This document shows positions 35,058-48,572 of a DNA stretch of 64,000 nucleotides, one piece after another (the stretch's first letter is position 1; the number at the start of each line of letters is the position of its first letter). The stretch comes from Pyrus communis (lineage: Eukaryota; Streptophyta; Magnoliopsida; Rosales; Rosaceae), in contig NC_084805.1 in assembly GCF_963583255.1 (NCBI RefSeq), positions 2,000,560-2,064,559 on the forward strand, in the 5' to 3' direction. Position numbers and translations under genes: made by a program. The notes beneath the pieces were generated by a model, which ran no database searches, was not told the origin of the DNA, and saw nothing but the letters and a program-made list of their open reading frames with translations.

Positions 35058-38000
35058 CCGTTCAGTGATACAGGGTAAATCAGCAAGGGGCGTCCTTTTT
35101 GGGTTTGGCGGATGTTTGAACCTCAAAACGTCCTTGTGGACGGACTCGAAAGGAAGCCTGGTTAAGTAGCTCCGCTAGTTGCAGTGTGAAATTAAGGGAT
35201 TTTCCGAGATTGTTGAAAGGTTGGCAATTAAAGTTTAATCACGTGATTGCTCTTGTGCAATAGAAGATCAACTTGGCCAAACAATCTGATTAAGGTGCCT
35301 GCCTTATCATTAAGCTCAATTTTATGCATTAGTATAAATTTGCCCTTGTTGATATAATTTAGATTGTATGAAAAAGGTTAATTCAATGAATTTGGTACGC
35401 TCAGAGCATATCCAATGCAAGACATTGTTAGTTCTATATTATTATGCATGAGTTGAAAAAAGACAATGGGTTTGCGCTTTTTGGTTTTCTTCTACAAATC
35501 TTAAACTCCAATGTAAAAAATTAAGACTCGTTTGGAAGTGTCTTTAAAATGGAGGGTCGGAGAGAGTGGTTGTGCTTAAAGGTTGTGCTGCTTGGACAAA
35601 GATAAAGATGGGTCTTTGTTCTTTTTCTTTTTGTCGTTGGTGGTGGTGGGTTTGGCTAAATCCGACGGGCATTTGGGAGGAGACTTGGCGGAGCGGCAAG
35701 AAATGTTGGGTTGGGATTTGTCAAAAAGGTGAAGAGAAGATGGGTCGCTTTGTATCTTAAGGAATTCACAGTCCAATGGACAGCACTCGTAGCCATCAAG
35801 ATTGAGAGTTGTTTGGTAAACGAAGATGATGTCGATATTTCGGCGCCTCATCTAAAATGGAAGTAAGATTCTGGGCTTATAATGAACCCTAAAGTGAATT
35901 TAACGGTTGAATTATTTTGGAAAAGTGCAAACAAAGAGGTGATCTGTTCAGAAAATGAAGATGTTGTCGATATTTTGGCACCTCAATTAAAATAGAAGCA
36001 AAATTCTAGACTTAAAACGAACCCTAAAGTGCATATAGCCGTTGAAAAAGAAAAAAAAAAAAAAGGGTTACAGATCCACCGCAAGGGTGGGTAGCCTTAA
36101 TCGGATGTGTGGTAATAGGTAAGCTCAAAAGCTGTACCCGTCCCCATCAGTATACCTAGTAATTTCTTACATGATTCATTAACACGATATGTAAACGATC
36201 GAGTCATATGATAATAACCCGTTAATAACTAGTCCTTAACAAATTTACACGAGAGTGACACGCGGTAACCTGTTTCAATACAATAAAAAAAAAGAAGTTA
36301 TTTTGATGATTTTAATTTTTTTAAACTACCAAAAAAAAAAAAAAAACTTACTATAAAATACAATAAGTATAATGAATATGTATATATTGTTTATTAATTA
36401 TTATTCTATATAAATTTTAAAATTTAAGTTTTATTTATTTATTTATTTTTATAGTATATTATAGGTAAAGATTGAGATTAAAAATCATAAAACACATTAA
36501 AAATAAAAATATCAAGTAATTTAAAGATACCAAACACATTAAAAAATTTATAATAATTAATTTACATGTGCGAAAAATATGAAAAAATATGCAAACGATC
36601 GTAGTCACATCCTCTACGCTTTGAGGATGGGTATATGATCATTTGAATTTTTAAAACCATACAAACTCTCAAGAATAGTATTTTTAAGGGAGTTCAAAAT
36701 AAACAAAATTCATAATCATTAATGTATAAATCTGAAAGATGTGAAAGCATAATAAGTGTTCATAATTGCATCCTCAACGCTTAGACGATGGTTAATCGTT
36801 TAGATTTTTAAAACCCCTTCAAATCCCATGAATAGTGTTTTTTATTTGAGTGCAAAATTAATAAAATTAATAATAATTATTGTAAAAGTGTGAAAAATAT
36901 AATCACTCGTAATGAAAAACTTTATAAACTTTATAAATAGGTCAACTCAGATCTACTGGTCAGGGAGATGCGAACCATCTCTCCCTTCTACTAACACAAG
37001 GTTGTTTGTGGTACGAGCTATATAAACCAGAAAAGACTTTTGGTTTGGGCGATGTGGGATAGCTTTCCTTCCTTGGTTTGGGCTTTGTTGCTATAGTGGA
37101 TGCCAGCTCATTCAATGAAGTATAAAACAAATAGCAAGAGAACACAGGTCTAACGAAAACGTTGTACTGGTGAATAAATAAATGAATGGTAGAATAGGGA
37201 GAGCCGATTTGTTGATAGAGGAGGTAAATTATAATTATACATTTTGAAATGATATATTATTTTCAAAGATTTGGGTTTTTACCCGAGCGTCGTGGGTTCA
37301 AAATTCTCGTTCCTTTAAATTATTGTAATAGTTTCGAATCATCCCTTTTTTCCTTAATAATAATAAAAAGTTTAAAAAATAGACAAATCAATCGTACAAG
37401 AGAAAGAAGCGTAGTATATATTATTAGACATATCTATCTTATTAGAGAAAGAAGCGTAGTATATATTATTATGTATAATACCAGCTTCAACTTAGTAAGG
37501 GCTAGTTTGTCATTGTCGAATTTTTTTTTAAAAGCAGCTTTTTGAAAAGTTGAGATTAAAATTGTGTTTGGTAAATGGAAAAAAAAAATGTATTTATTAT
37601 CAAAATTATGAGCCCAAAACAGCAGAAGCACCTCTACCCTTATTTTTGAAAACATTGCTCTTCTCATAGCAACATAAGAGAGAAAAGGGATAATGGACAA
37701 ATAAGAGAGAAGCAACATGATACGACACAAAGACAACAATAGCAATAAAGTATGTGTCCTCTAAAAAGGAGGATTCGAATCGATTGCATTAACTATTTGA
37801 GGTTACAAACTTACAACATTGTGTTTCACATGCATGTGTACTATACGTGAAAGCATGGTGTTAGTTCTTATCAGTCATGTGCTCCAAAGGTCCTCAAAAT
37901 GAGGTGATGGGATGAACAAATGCATATTGATCATAAGATTATATTAGTTTAAATTCAAAGGCTTAGAATATTTGACAACTTAAAAAAGCAAAATCAACTT

Positions 38001-38098
38001 AAAATTCATGAACTATTAGAAAACTTATTTTCTTGCTTCTGCTTTATTTTATTTTTTCTTTAAAAATAAAACTAGTTGGTGACTTTGCCACAACATTT
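35058..38098. other. Unit 2 intergenic sequence with an AT-rich insertion
   Basis: No gene seen. Roughly 35560-36110 repeats a 100-bp segment (from AAAATGAAGATGTTGTCGAT) once more than unit 1. The part at about 36149-36957 is absent from unit 1, where CCCGTCCCTGTCAGGGGAG is continuous. It is AT-rich with two copies of an about 161-bp unit (CATCCTCTACGCTTTGAGGATGG and its variant near 36768) and is probably a TE fragment. A SINE-like fragment (37268-37373) and a MITE-like repeat (37495-37670) match unit 1 neighbours. Confidence 0.5.
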
Positions 38099-38599
38099 CT
38101 TACAACATTTTTAAAACATTTCAATTTCATACATTTACTTATCATTTTATTTCAATTTCATACAACCGTTAGAAAATTTGTTAAGTTAACTGTTAAGTGA
38201 TGATGTGGTAAATATGAGATCCCCATTTGTGCTAACATGGCTGACACATTTGCGTCACGTGGCTATACACTTAATAAAAAATTAAGGCTAAATTGGATTA
38301 ATGGTCCCTATGGTGAGAGGGTAATCGGAAGATAGCCCCCGTGGTGAAAAAATTCAGATTTAAACCCTTGTGGTGAACTCCGTTAGGATTTAAGTCTAAA
38401 ATTAACATCTTCTCATCTTTCTATTAACCCATTCAACCTTCATAACCAAAAGAGAAAAAAAACACATTCATCCAAGGCTATGAATTCGTTGATCCATGCT
38501 TCGATTCCATTCAAAGATCTTTTGTCTGTTAATCAGTGAATTCTCTAAATATGCCAATTTGAGAAAAAAATGATTTCAAAGAAGATCCTTCAGTTGTCA

Positions 38600-39031
38600 G
38601 ATTGCAGAAGAGGAAGATGTTAATTCTATTTTCGCCATCAGAATTATCATCTGTACTGTTCAATTCTTTTTTCTGATTTTCTGTTTCCTTTTCAACTTCA
38701 TTCGCTTCGTGTACATTCTGCAACTATTTTTCTTCATTTTTCTCTTCTGCATTTCCATCTTCCTTCTTTACACTTACTTCTCCCACATGTTTCGGATCTT
38801 CTGATGGAGACACAACTCCACCTTTTGACCACCCTGCATTCCCCTTACGCCCTAAAATATCAGAACCACGTTCTTCGCTGGCCTTGTCCTTTGAACTTTC
38901 ACCATAGTCATTGCCATGTGACTGCTTCATCTGGTATAGCAAACAGCCAAAATCAATGCAATCTGAATTGCCTGTTTCACCTTCAACCCTTTTACGGGTC
39001 TCTGGTTACGCCCGGTAGACTGGTTATTCAT
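38600..39031 (-). pseudogene. Captured fragment of a plant membrane-anchored acidic protein gene
   Basis: On the minus strand an ATG at 39031 starts MNNQSTGRNQRPVKGLKVKQ, then a hydrophobic segment (AIQIALILAVC). A frameshifting deletion near 38938 follows, then LLYQMKQSHG and a long acidic Ser/Lys/Glu-rich tail (through ILGRKGNAGW) to about 38600. I recall an uncharacterised plant family with a basic start, one transmembrane segment ending in WLLYQVKHSH, and an acidic tail with a GRKG-type motif; this match is from memory. It lies between inverted arms of a TE and is broken by the frameshift, so it is a captured pseudogene fragment. Confidence 0.65.
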
Positions 39032-39475
39032 CACAACTCTGTACAACTGCTCAAAAGACAAGGTCCTTATCAATTCCCGATTAATCATCACAACGATAAG
39101 TAAGTCAAGGTTTCAAAGAAGGTCTCATCTGAAGGATCTTCTTTGAAATCATTTTTTCTCAAATGGGCATATTTAGGGAATTCAATGATTAATGGACCAA
39201 AGATCTTTGAATGGAATCAAAGCATGGATCAACGAATTCATAGCCTTGGATGAATGAATTTTTTTTTCTCTTTTGGTTATGAAGGCTGAATGGGTTAACA
39301 GTAGATAAGGAAGATATTAATTTTGATCTTAAATCCTAATGGAGTTCAAGTTTAAATCCGAATATTTTTACCACGGAAATCATTAATTCAATTTAGCCAA
39401 AAATTTAAAATATTAAAATAATTAATTAAATAAAAAATATAAAAAATAAAAAAATCCAAAAGTCCCCTTCGTCTT

Positions 39476-39575
39476 CCCCACCCCTTCTCCCTATCACCCA
39501 CCCCCTTCTCCCATCCCCCATCACCCATCCCCTTCTCCCATCCCCCATCACCCATCCCCTTCTCCCATCCCCCAT
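39476..39575. repeat. Minisatellite, CCCCTTCTCCCATCCCCCATCA units
   Basis: About four imperfect units of roughly 24 bp lie inside the MULE-like element. They are pyrimidine-rich on the plus strand. Confidence 0.8.
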
Positions 39576-40920
39576 CACTTGAAGCCTCCCCCGTAACCTT
39601 CAATCTCCATCTTGCTCTAGATCCGTCAATCTCCATCCCAGAAGCGAAAAACTAAAAAAGTTCCAAATTTTCCCACACTCAACATAACACAAAGAAATCC
39701 AAACATTTCCTACCCATTTTCTCTCAATTTCCTCTAACCAAACACACCCTGTTATCTTTCAAAAGAATATGCAAAGCCTACCCATTCAATTTCAAATCCT
39801 CAACAACCCGGCAAAACTAAAAAACCAAAAAACTGAAAAATCCAAAAGTTTCCCCTCACTCGCCATCGCGAACCACCTTTTTCATCCCTGAACTCTGACA
39901 TTAAAAGATCAAAATAAAAATCTATGGACTCGCATCGCAGTAGCAGGGTCCTGACCCACCATCCCAACCTCACAGTCTCGAACTCCAGCAAGAGTAGTGA
40001 CTCCTCACCCAACTACTTCTGAACAATGTCTGCCTGAATGGGGACGAATCAAACCTGATTTCCGTCTCAGAACTCGTCTCTAACGACGCCTTCTTTGTCG
40101 ACTTCGACCCGACCCACTTGTTCTAGGCGATTCGGATGGGGTGGGGGGGGGTGTGGGTTGTAGGGCCGGTGGGCGTGGGATGGGATGGGATGGGTTTTGG
40201 ATGGGAAGGGAGGTGAAGAGAGTGGAGGAGATGGAGGTGGGTCGGGGGGAATGGGTTTCCAGGTTTCTAGTTTTTTTTTTTTCGTTTTTTTTAAGTATAA
40301 ATTATTATTATATTTTAAATACATAAAAAAAAATATTTCTTTTGCCACGTGGCTCACAGTTGGCAACCATGTCAGCATAAATGTGGCAGCCACGTTAGCT
40401 CTTAACGGACTAATGGATGAAAAATGTAACATAATTATTATATTGAAATAAAATAGTACTTAGATATGAAAATGAAATTTTTTTAAAATGTTACATGAGG
40501 TTGCAAGAGATCTCAAACCTAAGATGGTAAAACGCAATTTACCCATGTATTTTAGCCTCCCCTAGCCATCATTGTGAGATTCACTAGCGCCAAAAATTGA
40601 ACTCAAGATGTGTTGTGTGCAACACAGACTTAGAATTCGTCTCCAATCACTGGACCATCTCAATATGTATTTGGTCCTCACACATATGTCCTAAAAATGA
40701 GAACCATAAAAGAACAGGACTCTTCCTAACATATAGGGAATAGAAATATTATATGAAGGTTTTGAAAAAAAAATAAAAATAAAAAAAAAAAAAAAATCAT
40801 ATGACGGTGTAGCAAATATTACAATGAAAATTTCAAAAAGAAACTTCGACACTTCGCAATATACTTTGATTGTTCTTTTATGTAAGCGCAAAGTCATGAC
40901 TCCTTGAGCTTTGTTAACTT

Positions 40921-41593
40921 TTAGAAATTTAATATTTAAATATTAGTATTATTAATATTTAAATATTAAATATTCAAGTGAATGAAAATTAAAGTGGTCA
41001 TGGATGGGTTTGACCGGCAGCTTTTCAAGGGTTACGTATGTATGAACAAAGTCACAACCTTTGTCATTTTGGAAACAGATGAAACTTTGAAAAAGGTTCA
41101 TCTTTGTCTTATGGAAAATCAGACGCAACCTTTATGTTTCAGTTGCGAATGCAATTTTGAATAAGGGTGGCGTCCTTTGCCTTTTGGAAGCAGACGCAAC
41201 CTTTGAAAAGGGGGCATGTCAAAACCCATAAATAGATCACCAAGTCAAGCATTCTAGATATAGTTTTGCATCCAGAAATCAATTAGAAATTAGAGTAATT
41301 TAGTGTTTGATAAAGAGAGAGTTTTAAACACTTATGGTTCGCTGTTCTTTGTGGATTGAAGTGCTACTTCCGCAAAGAGAAATATCATTGTATCTTGGGA
41401 GACATCTGTCAACGCAAACCTTGAGGCACCACCAAGGAGTAATCTTGTCTTAAGACTATAGAATCAAATTCTAGCCTCGATCTCTTAAGGTTCTTCTATT
41501 CCTTGTTCTTCTTTCATTTATAAAAATTTTATTGTGTGTTATTTAATAGTTTATAATAAAATATATAGCAGTTTCTCCAAAGTTTTTTCCAAC
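40921..41593. mobile_element. 673-bp insertion flanked by 8-bp direct repeats
   Basis: GTTAACTT occurs at 40913-40920 and 41594-41601, and unit 1 has the empty site near 14077-14084. The left end is AT-rich and partly palindromic (TATTTAAATATTAG). The inside has a repeated GACGCAACCTTT phrase and a CATTGTATCTTGGGAGACAT stretch like the untranslated part of a Copia-type element. Short frame 40982-41164 has no known domain. TE class not settled. Confidence 0.6.
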
Positions 41594-41601
41594 GTTAACT
41601 T

Positions 41602-43183
41602 CAGGACATTGCATCCCTTTGACCTATGAGGGGGTGAGCATCTGGGGTGGGGGCGAATAAACTCTTTCCGACAGATGCCCAAACTTCAACTGCCATTCAA
41701 ATGAAATGAAACCGCCGCTACAACTACCACTACCGGCCATAATAAATTATCTTTCTGGACGGAAATCTTGGATAATTTGTCGGCCGGAACTCTAGGAGGG
41801 AGTGAGTATCTGACGGTGAATATACTCTGAACTACAGATGCCAAACTCCAACTGCCATTCAAATGAAATGGCACCCGCACTAGTCACTACCACTACCACC
41901 ACAGGCCATAATAAATTATATATCTTTCCTTAGTCAAGAAGGAAGGGAGGGATTTGGCCCTCACCTCACCTCAACTTTTTTAGAAGGAACTCAAATGGAA
42001 AGGTTTACCGTTATTATAACGTGTCAGTCTAATTATATAGCAGTCTAACTATATAATGCTACGTGTAAGTTTGATTTTACATAATACTTTATTATCAAAT
42101 AAGATCGTTATATGACAATGAATTTGTTTTATACAAGTTGCTCTCCAACCTTTTAGAAAGTTGATGATTTACCATAAACACAATCAATAATATGTGGAGT
42201 AGCCCGTATGCAATGTCTCTTCTTTCTTGGATGTGAGATTCATACTCTCAACACGCACTCCTCATGCGTGGCAAGCTTCCAAGCCTAATATAAGGACAAC
42301 ACAAATTAGGTGACATGGAATACGTGTCGCCGTTGGACTTCAAACACGAAACAACCTACTCTAATACCAAGTAGAAATATGACTCATTGTAATGATTTTT
42401 GTAAATATTACAATATATATGTGTAGGATTATATCAATCTATATTTAGATAGGAAACCCGACAACACTTACAACTAAAAATTACATTTCGTGCCATAATT
42501 ATGAAGATTATTTCAAACTAATTAACTTTAATATATATATAAAATTAAAACAAATTTAAAAAAAATTAAAACAAAAAACTTAAAAAAAATTAAAAAAGTT
42601 AAAAATAACCAGCTCCTATGAGTGTTCGACCTGTTTCAATGTAATTTGATAACGTGTCACATTTTATGCAAGGTGGACCCATTTATTCATTATTAGTTTA
42701 ATATTAAAATTTTAATATTGAGTACTAGTTAATAGTTCATAACTTCATTGGGTAATAAGATGGCCCCATTTGATCTTCTATGGAGTTAATCTATAAGGTT
42801 ATTGGAAGGGATTCCCATTATTAATAATAATAAATTAAAAAAAAAAAAAAGGAATTAGTTCTGAGCCACACCACATTAAATTTTAATGATTCGCACGGTT
42901 TATTTTTCAAGTTGTACCTTATAGATCATCCTTGTAAAATATTAGTCAATTCGGAAATATTTGAGGTATCTAATTGAGTTCAAAGAAATTGATGAAGACT
43001 ATGTTCTAAGAAAGTAGTGAATACAATTAAATAGGTAAATGATTTCGGATTGATTGAATTTCCGCAAGTATGTGATATGAATCATAACTTACAAAAAAGA
43101 CGGTTCGGATCGTTAAAATTTGATGCGGAGTGGGTCTCATAACTAATTCCAATTTTGTTCAAATATATGGGGGGATCCCTTCA
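41602..43183. other. Unit 2 intergenic sequence
   Basis: Matches unit 1 from about 14085 to 16120. It contains the paired 80-bp repeats and a single unit of the TAGTCAAGAAGG array. No gene seen. Confidence 0.6.
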
Positions 43184-43731
43184 CCATCTCCAACCGAAAG
43201 GGAGCCAAAATGCCATGTTTAGCCCTATAGCCTTGCAAGAAATTTTTTTTTAATGAACAGTGTCATGCTATATTTTGTACCATCTCCAACTAAGGGTGCC
43301 AAAGGGCCATAGGCCAAAACATAGCCACTTTGACAAAAAAACCCATCTCCAACCGAAGAGGGCTATTTTATAGCCCCTTCAATAATTTATTATTTTATTT
43401 GAATTAATATGGTTAATTGAATTAAACTACCATATTAAAATAAGGTTTTCGGACATATTTTGATTACCACTTGTTGCTAAATGAATATGCCTTTGGATTT
43501 CTTATCTTCATATATGAAAATGATGTGAAAAATTGGTGAATAATTGAAATAAAATGAGGTAAGATAATATGGAATGGTGAAAAGAATGTGAGAAATAGTG
43601 TAGAAATGACTTAGGTATTTATAGGCAAAAAATTATAATTTTTTTTTCTAATTTTGTCTGAAAAAAAAAATTTTAATCCAACAGTAACCTGACGTCAGCT
43701 AGCATGGGTTTAGGCTGGTGCAAACGGGTTG

Positions 43732-46700
43732 TGTGAAATCTCATTCCTGGATTTCACTGTTATAATCTACGTATTTGTATTATTGGGATTTTATATTATT
43801 TTTCGGGAATTTATATTAATTTATTTGAATTTAGGTTTTAATTAAACTAGTTATGAGGGTAGAAGTTTCGAAATTAATTATTTAAATTCCGTAGACCTTT
43901 CGAGGTCATAATTTATATTTTCGAATAGAGCTCGATCTCACGAACGCGTAAGCGAAAACCGTACGTGAAATGGAGTTATAACGAAGAAATTAGAGACGTT
44001 TTAGTTGTTGGGAAATAAATAAATGTTTAGAAGCTGCCAAGTGGCAGCAAGGGAGAGGGGAGAAAGGAGAGAGTGTGAGAGAAAATAAGAAGAGCAGCCC
44101 AATCAAAGGAGAGAGCGAGGAGGGGAAAGGAGAGAGACCCGAGTTGGGTCATTTTTGACCCGCGAATGATCATTTTTGACACCATATCTCCTTCATCCAA
44201 CTTCCGTTTTTTGTGATCTTGGTGTCCATGGAAAGCTCTTTACGAGTCCTACATCCCTGTAGTGTTAGATTTCCATTTTTCTTTTCCATTTTCTAGGTCG
44301 AAGCCACAAAGTGCTGAGGGTTTTCCATCAAGTTTTCTCATGTTACGGTGATTCCAACAACAATTACCGTCGATCACCACCACCAATAGACTCCCTTCAA
44401 CCCCTGGAGCAAGTTCCAAGCATTGGATGATGCATCGAAGTTCGTTTTGGCAATGAATCGAGAAACACCTATTTTTAGGTCTTCCAGCGGGTTTGAGGGC
44501 AATTGGAGCTTTTCCCGGCCAAATTGGACTTGGCCACATGTATGAAACTTGCTCCACTCATTGAGATATATTTGCTTGTAAATTTTGGTAATTTTTGGAA
44601 ATAATTGAATTTTCCGGCGAGTTGAAGTGGCCAACCGCCACCCGCGGCGGCGCGTGGCCAGTGGGCCGACGGTGTCTTTCTAAGTCCAATTAGATGCCCT
44701 GAATTCATAATTGATATCCGCATGAAGTGGTTTGATCGTTTGAACTTAGTTTCATTATGATACATCACTTGATCAAAATTTGAATCGATGATCCGACCGT
44801 TGGATCGTCACCAACCTTTAATGCGTTATAGAACACAATATTTGAGGATAGTTGGAACTGAAAGATTAGGAATCCGACATACAGATCTTCCTGAATTGGA
44901 TTTCTAAGTTAGTAAAAGTAATTGTTAACCGCCACCTAATTCTAGCAATTGGCGGAGACCCGACCGTCGGATCGCGATCAGATTTTAGTATGTTGTTCTT
45001 TGAGCATAATGTGGACCTTAGGAAGTTACGGATCTAGATTATGATGTGCGGATCTTCTGGATTAAATTGCTAGGGTGTGGACCCCACCGTTGATTTTTGT
45101 CAACAGGTCTTGAACCATTTGAATTAGTAAAATTAGTATTACTAGAGACTCAGTGAAGCTTTGCGGACTTGTCTCAGTGAGTGACTTTAATATATGTGAT
45201 ATGGTGATTACCTGATTCTTTATATTAATATCCTTTGTGGATATGGCATGGTTTTATAAATGAGTTTTCTATTAAAATGTGATTCTTTTATAATTGGCCA
45301 TCGATCTATTTTTATTAAATGTGATTTGATTCATGGATTTGTAATATTTGTGAAAAAGTGATTCGAATTGCATATTGAAATGTTTTATAAATTGAGGGCT
45401 AGTAGGGGACTATGAACCTGCTTGGTTAATCCATATTGGGGGGTCACTAGTGGTCCTGCTTGGCTAAACTGCATTAGGGGGCCATACTATATATGGATCA
45501 CGCTTGGTTAATCCGCGTTGGGCAATCCTTATGGCCATTTATACTTACGGGTGATCATGCTTGGTTAATCTGCGTTGGGTGATTACTGCCTAATAGTTCT
45601 ATAGGTGTGACTCTGCTTGGTTAATCCGCGTTGGGGGGTCACTACCTACCTGATTATCTTGACCCTACTTGGTTAATCCGCATTGGGGGGTCACTAGTGG
45701 TCCTGCTTGGTTAAACCGTATTGGGGGACCATACTATATATGGATTGCGCTTGGTTAATCTGCGTGGGGCGATCGTTATGGCCATGTATGCTTAGGAGTG
45801 ATCATGCTTGGTTAATCTGCATTGGGTGATCACTTCCTAACAACTGTAGGAGTGACTCTGCTTGGTTAATCCACATTTGAGGGTCACTACCTGCTTGGTT
45901 ACATTCTTAGGGGTGGCTTTGCTTGGTTAATCCACTTTGGGGGGCCATTTCCTGTTTGGTTACTTATGTAGGCTTCTGCCAAAAAACATCCCTCTAGCCC
46001 TAGTTCTTAATGTACATATGAATGATGGTTTTTGAGAATCTTGGTGGTTTGAATGGGAAAAGCCGTTGGATGTCTGGGTGACTCCTTCGGAGTTGTTAGA
46101 GACTTGACTATGTTTTCATATCTATGAACATATATTTGAGGTTTATAAACGGTTGTCGATGGTCTTTCTTTTATTGAATATCACATACTTGTATAATTGT
46201 CACTCACCCGTGCTTCGTAGTTTATCCGAGTTCTAGTTGGCCAGTGCACCATTTCCCTGATATAAGCACTGATTATACATGTGATAGATTTAGGTAGACT
46301 ACGAGAAACGCTAGATATTTTGGATTCCGTTGACTAGTCCGGAATCCTTACTCTTGTTCATTTCCATAAAGTTAGTTCAACCTTAGATTCGAGTGAGTAG
46401 GAATTGCTTACAGTAGACGTTATGTCTATAAATTAGAATTACCATGTTATTTCTTGGAATCCAAGCAAGGAATTATGTAGAATTCCGTTATTAAATTTTG
46501 TGCATTGATATGTGATCTTGTTGACTGATTAACGTAATTAAATGTGAATATCGTGCCTCCTTGATTCATGGATTTGGTTACTTGAAGTGATTGTGGAATG
46601 ACGCTAGACATGAGTGTTGTTATTATGATTATTTTAGTTGATCAATGTTCTAGAGAATAATATTGTGCATTGTTACTTCTTTAAGATGTTACACGCTATG

Positions 46701-47092
46701 AATTGTGATTTTATGTGGGAAACATGATGATTTATGTGATGGATGAAGTGGAAATGTTAATCGTCATGTGGGATTGTTATGTTGGATATCATTGTTGTTG
46801 TTATGATTAGACTTGTTGATAAATATGGCTAGAGAATATGATTGTGCTTCATCGTTTGTTATTTGAAATATTGCATGATATGCATTGTGGTATATTGTTG
46901 GGACATAACGATTTATGTGATGAATATTCAAGTGTAGTGAAATAATGAATTACGAATGGTTTGATCCCTATTTAGGGTACGTAGGCAGTCTAACGAGGAT
47001 GTTAGATACAGCCATAAAGTCTACGAAGAATTATTGCGCAGTTGGATCTTAAGTTGTGTTTTTCCATTTCCCGGAGGCGGGGTATGTTAGAG
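43732..47092 (+). repeat. Probable long solo LTR of a chromovirus-type Ty3/gypsy element
   Basis: The segment begins TGTGAAATCTCATTCCTGG and ends near TTCCCGGAGGCGGGGTATGT, features I associate with long LTRs of Tekay/Del-type chromoviruses. It has no coding domain. It contains the tandem array at 45410-45960. Exact ends and a target duplication were not found, so the solo-LTR reading is tentative. Confidence 0.5.
45410..45960. repeat. Tandem array of TGCTTGGTTAATCCGCGTTGGG units with higher-order period
   Basis: About a dozen units of roughly 45-60 bp each contain CTTGGTTAATCYGC and GGGGGTCACT-like words. A higher-order period of about 247 bp is visible, for example 45421 against 45668, where the series of variants repeats in the same order. 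Confidence 0.85.
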
Positions 47093-48572
47093 ATATGGGT
47101 ATTTGGAGCCCTTTTGCCTAGCCCTTGATTGGAGACGGTTTTCATGTCAAAACGGGGTATATTTTGGTTAGGTCGGTTGGAGATGGTCTTAGAAAACCTG
47201 TAAGGTTATTATAGTAGAAAGTGTAGTTAGATGTGATCCCAACCTGGATTACAAAGGAGGACAAATATTTCGTTAAGTACTATTTATATTCAATTTAAAA
47301 TAAAAAATTTAAAGTAATTTCTAACCGCACGATGTACAATGAACGGACACGATTGATTGATCCCCCAAATCATCATAAAGAGAATCCGGACATCATCCTA
47401 TTCCTATAAAGGAATCATGCCATATGAGAGAGGCTATAACCTTTCTAATTGCAGCACACGGTTTCAGTTGTTATAGATAATCATGCAGAGGAAAATCCAG
47501 AACCAATGCAAAGGTACAACCCCAAAACTATGAACCCGTGGATAACCTTTCTAATTGCAGTGCTTCCTTGATAAGTACCAGTGGGGCAGAAATCGTCTTT
47601 GACCGGTCTAATGCTTGTCTCGACTCAACTTGAGATTTTTCTAATTCCGTTCAATTTTTTCATATTCATATATTCAACTTTTGATCATTATACATAGCAA
47701 TTTAACACTTTTATTCCAACAATCCGTGTCATGAAACTAACAGTCTTATAAATAAAAAATTGATCAACTATATACTATGTAAACTAACAGTCTTATAAGT
47801 GAAAAATTGATCAACTTATAAGTACTATGTAAAAATAAAAACAAGATTAATACTTGCACCCCTACATTGGAGCCATGCACATACCATTCTTTGAGAATAA
47901 TATATCTTCACCGTATAATTTTTATAATTGGAACCATTTAATTTTTTAATCTTCATTAAAAGATTATCTCTACAAAATGTACATTAGTGAAATTTGTGCC
48001 TTCTCTTAATAAAAGAATGGAAGTTTTATCCAAACAGACGAAAGATAACCTAACGCTTTGACTTAATTACTTGGTTGGGTAGATGAACTAGCATTATGAC
48101 GTTCAATCAAATTGATTTTTGTTTAGATTAAAACATATATAATACAAGGTATAACAACAAAAGTAACCATGATATAAACAAATTTATGACACGGCCAATT
48201 CTTCTTTTAAGGTTTGGCTACAATGGTACTTACCACTCAATGATATGAATTTTATGTAGATTTGACCCTTTTTTTTTTTTTTTTTTTTTTTTTCAGATCA
48301 TTTAGTGGTATGTACCGTGAAAGAAAAAACATATTTTTCTAAAGATTTTTCCTCTCTTTAAGGATCAATCCACAGTATCACGAGTGTACACCACCATACA
48401 TGTGAAAAGTTGAACTTCTGCGTTTTGTCAAAAGGCCTATTAAAAAATTTGTGAAGTTTGAATGAACCACACTATTTGATTATTTCCTTGAATAGCACCT
48501 ATATATATGGGTTGAGTCCCAGTTGAGAATTTCCTCAGATAACACCATACTACTTGATCTAATTTCTCATAT

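Larger units (their letters stand above)
38099..40492. mobile_element. MULE-like element with long terminal inverted repeats and captured gene fragment
   Basis: This is an insertion of about 2.4 kb in unit 2 only. The left end (TACAACATTTTTAAAACATT, then GCTAACATGGCTGACACATT and GTCACGTGGC near 38240-38262) is matched in reverse complement by the right end (CACGTGGCTCACAGTTGG near 40344, ATTTTTTTAAAATGTTACAT near 40477). A second, inner inverted pair (about 38285-38595 and 39118-39405) flanks the captured fragment. A CCCATCCCC-type minisatellite lies at 39476-39575. Long TIRs plus a host fragment fit a Pack-MULE. The 9-bp target duplication could not be defined by eye. Confidence 0.7.
43184..47187. 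mobile_element. TIR element (CCATCTCCAACC ends) carrying a nested LTR
   Basis: This 4.0 kb insertion in unit 2 is absent from unit 1 near 16130. It begins CCATCTCCAACCGAAAGGG and ends GGTCGGTTGGAGATGG, an inverted pair. Near the left end the phrase CATCTCCAACYRA recurs at about 43282 and 43344. No transposase was recognised. Most of its length is a separate retrotransposon-like segment (about 43732-47092). The frames at 44249-44768 are not genes. Confidence 0.65.

Noticed and set aside
44249..44768. Three overlapping minus-strand frames of about 90-100 residues
   Set aside because: Inside the LTR-like sequence; no domain and no consistent frame.
45410..45960. CRISPR-like spaced repeats
   Set aside because: Units are variable tandem repeats with higher-order structure in plant DNA; there are no unique spacers or cas genes.
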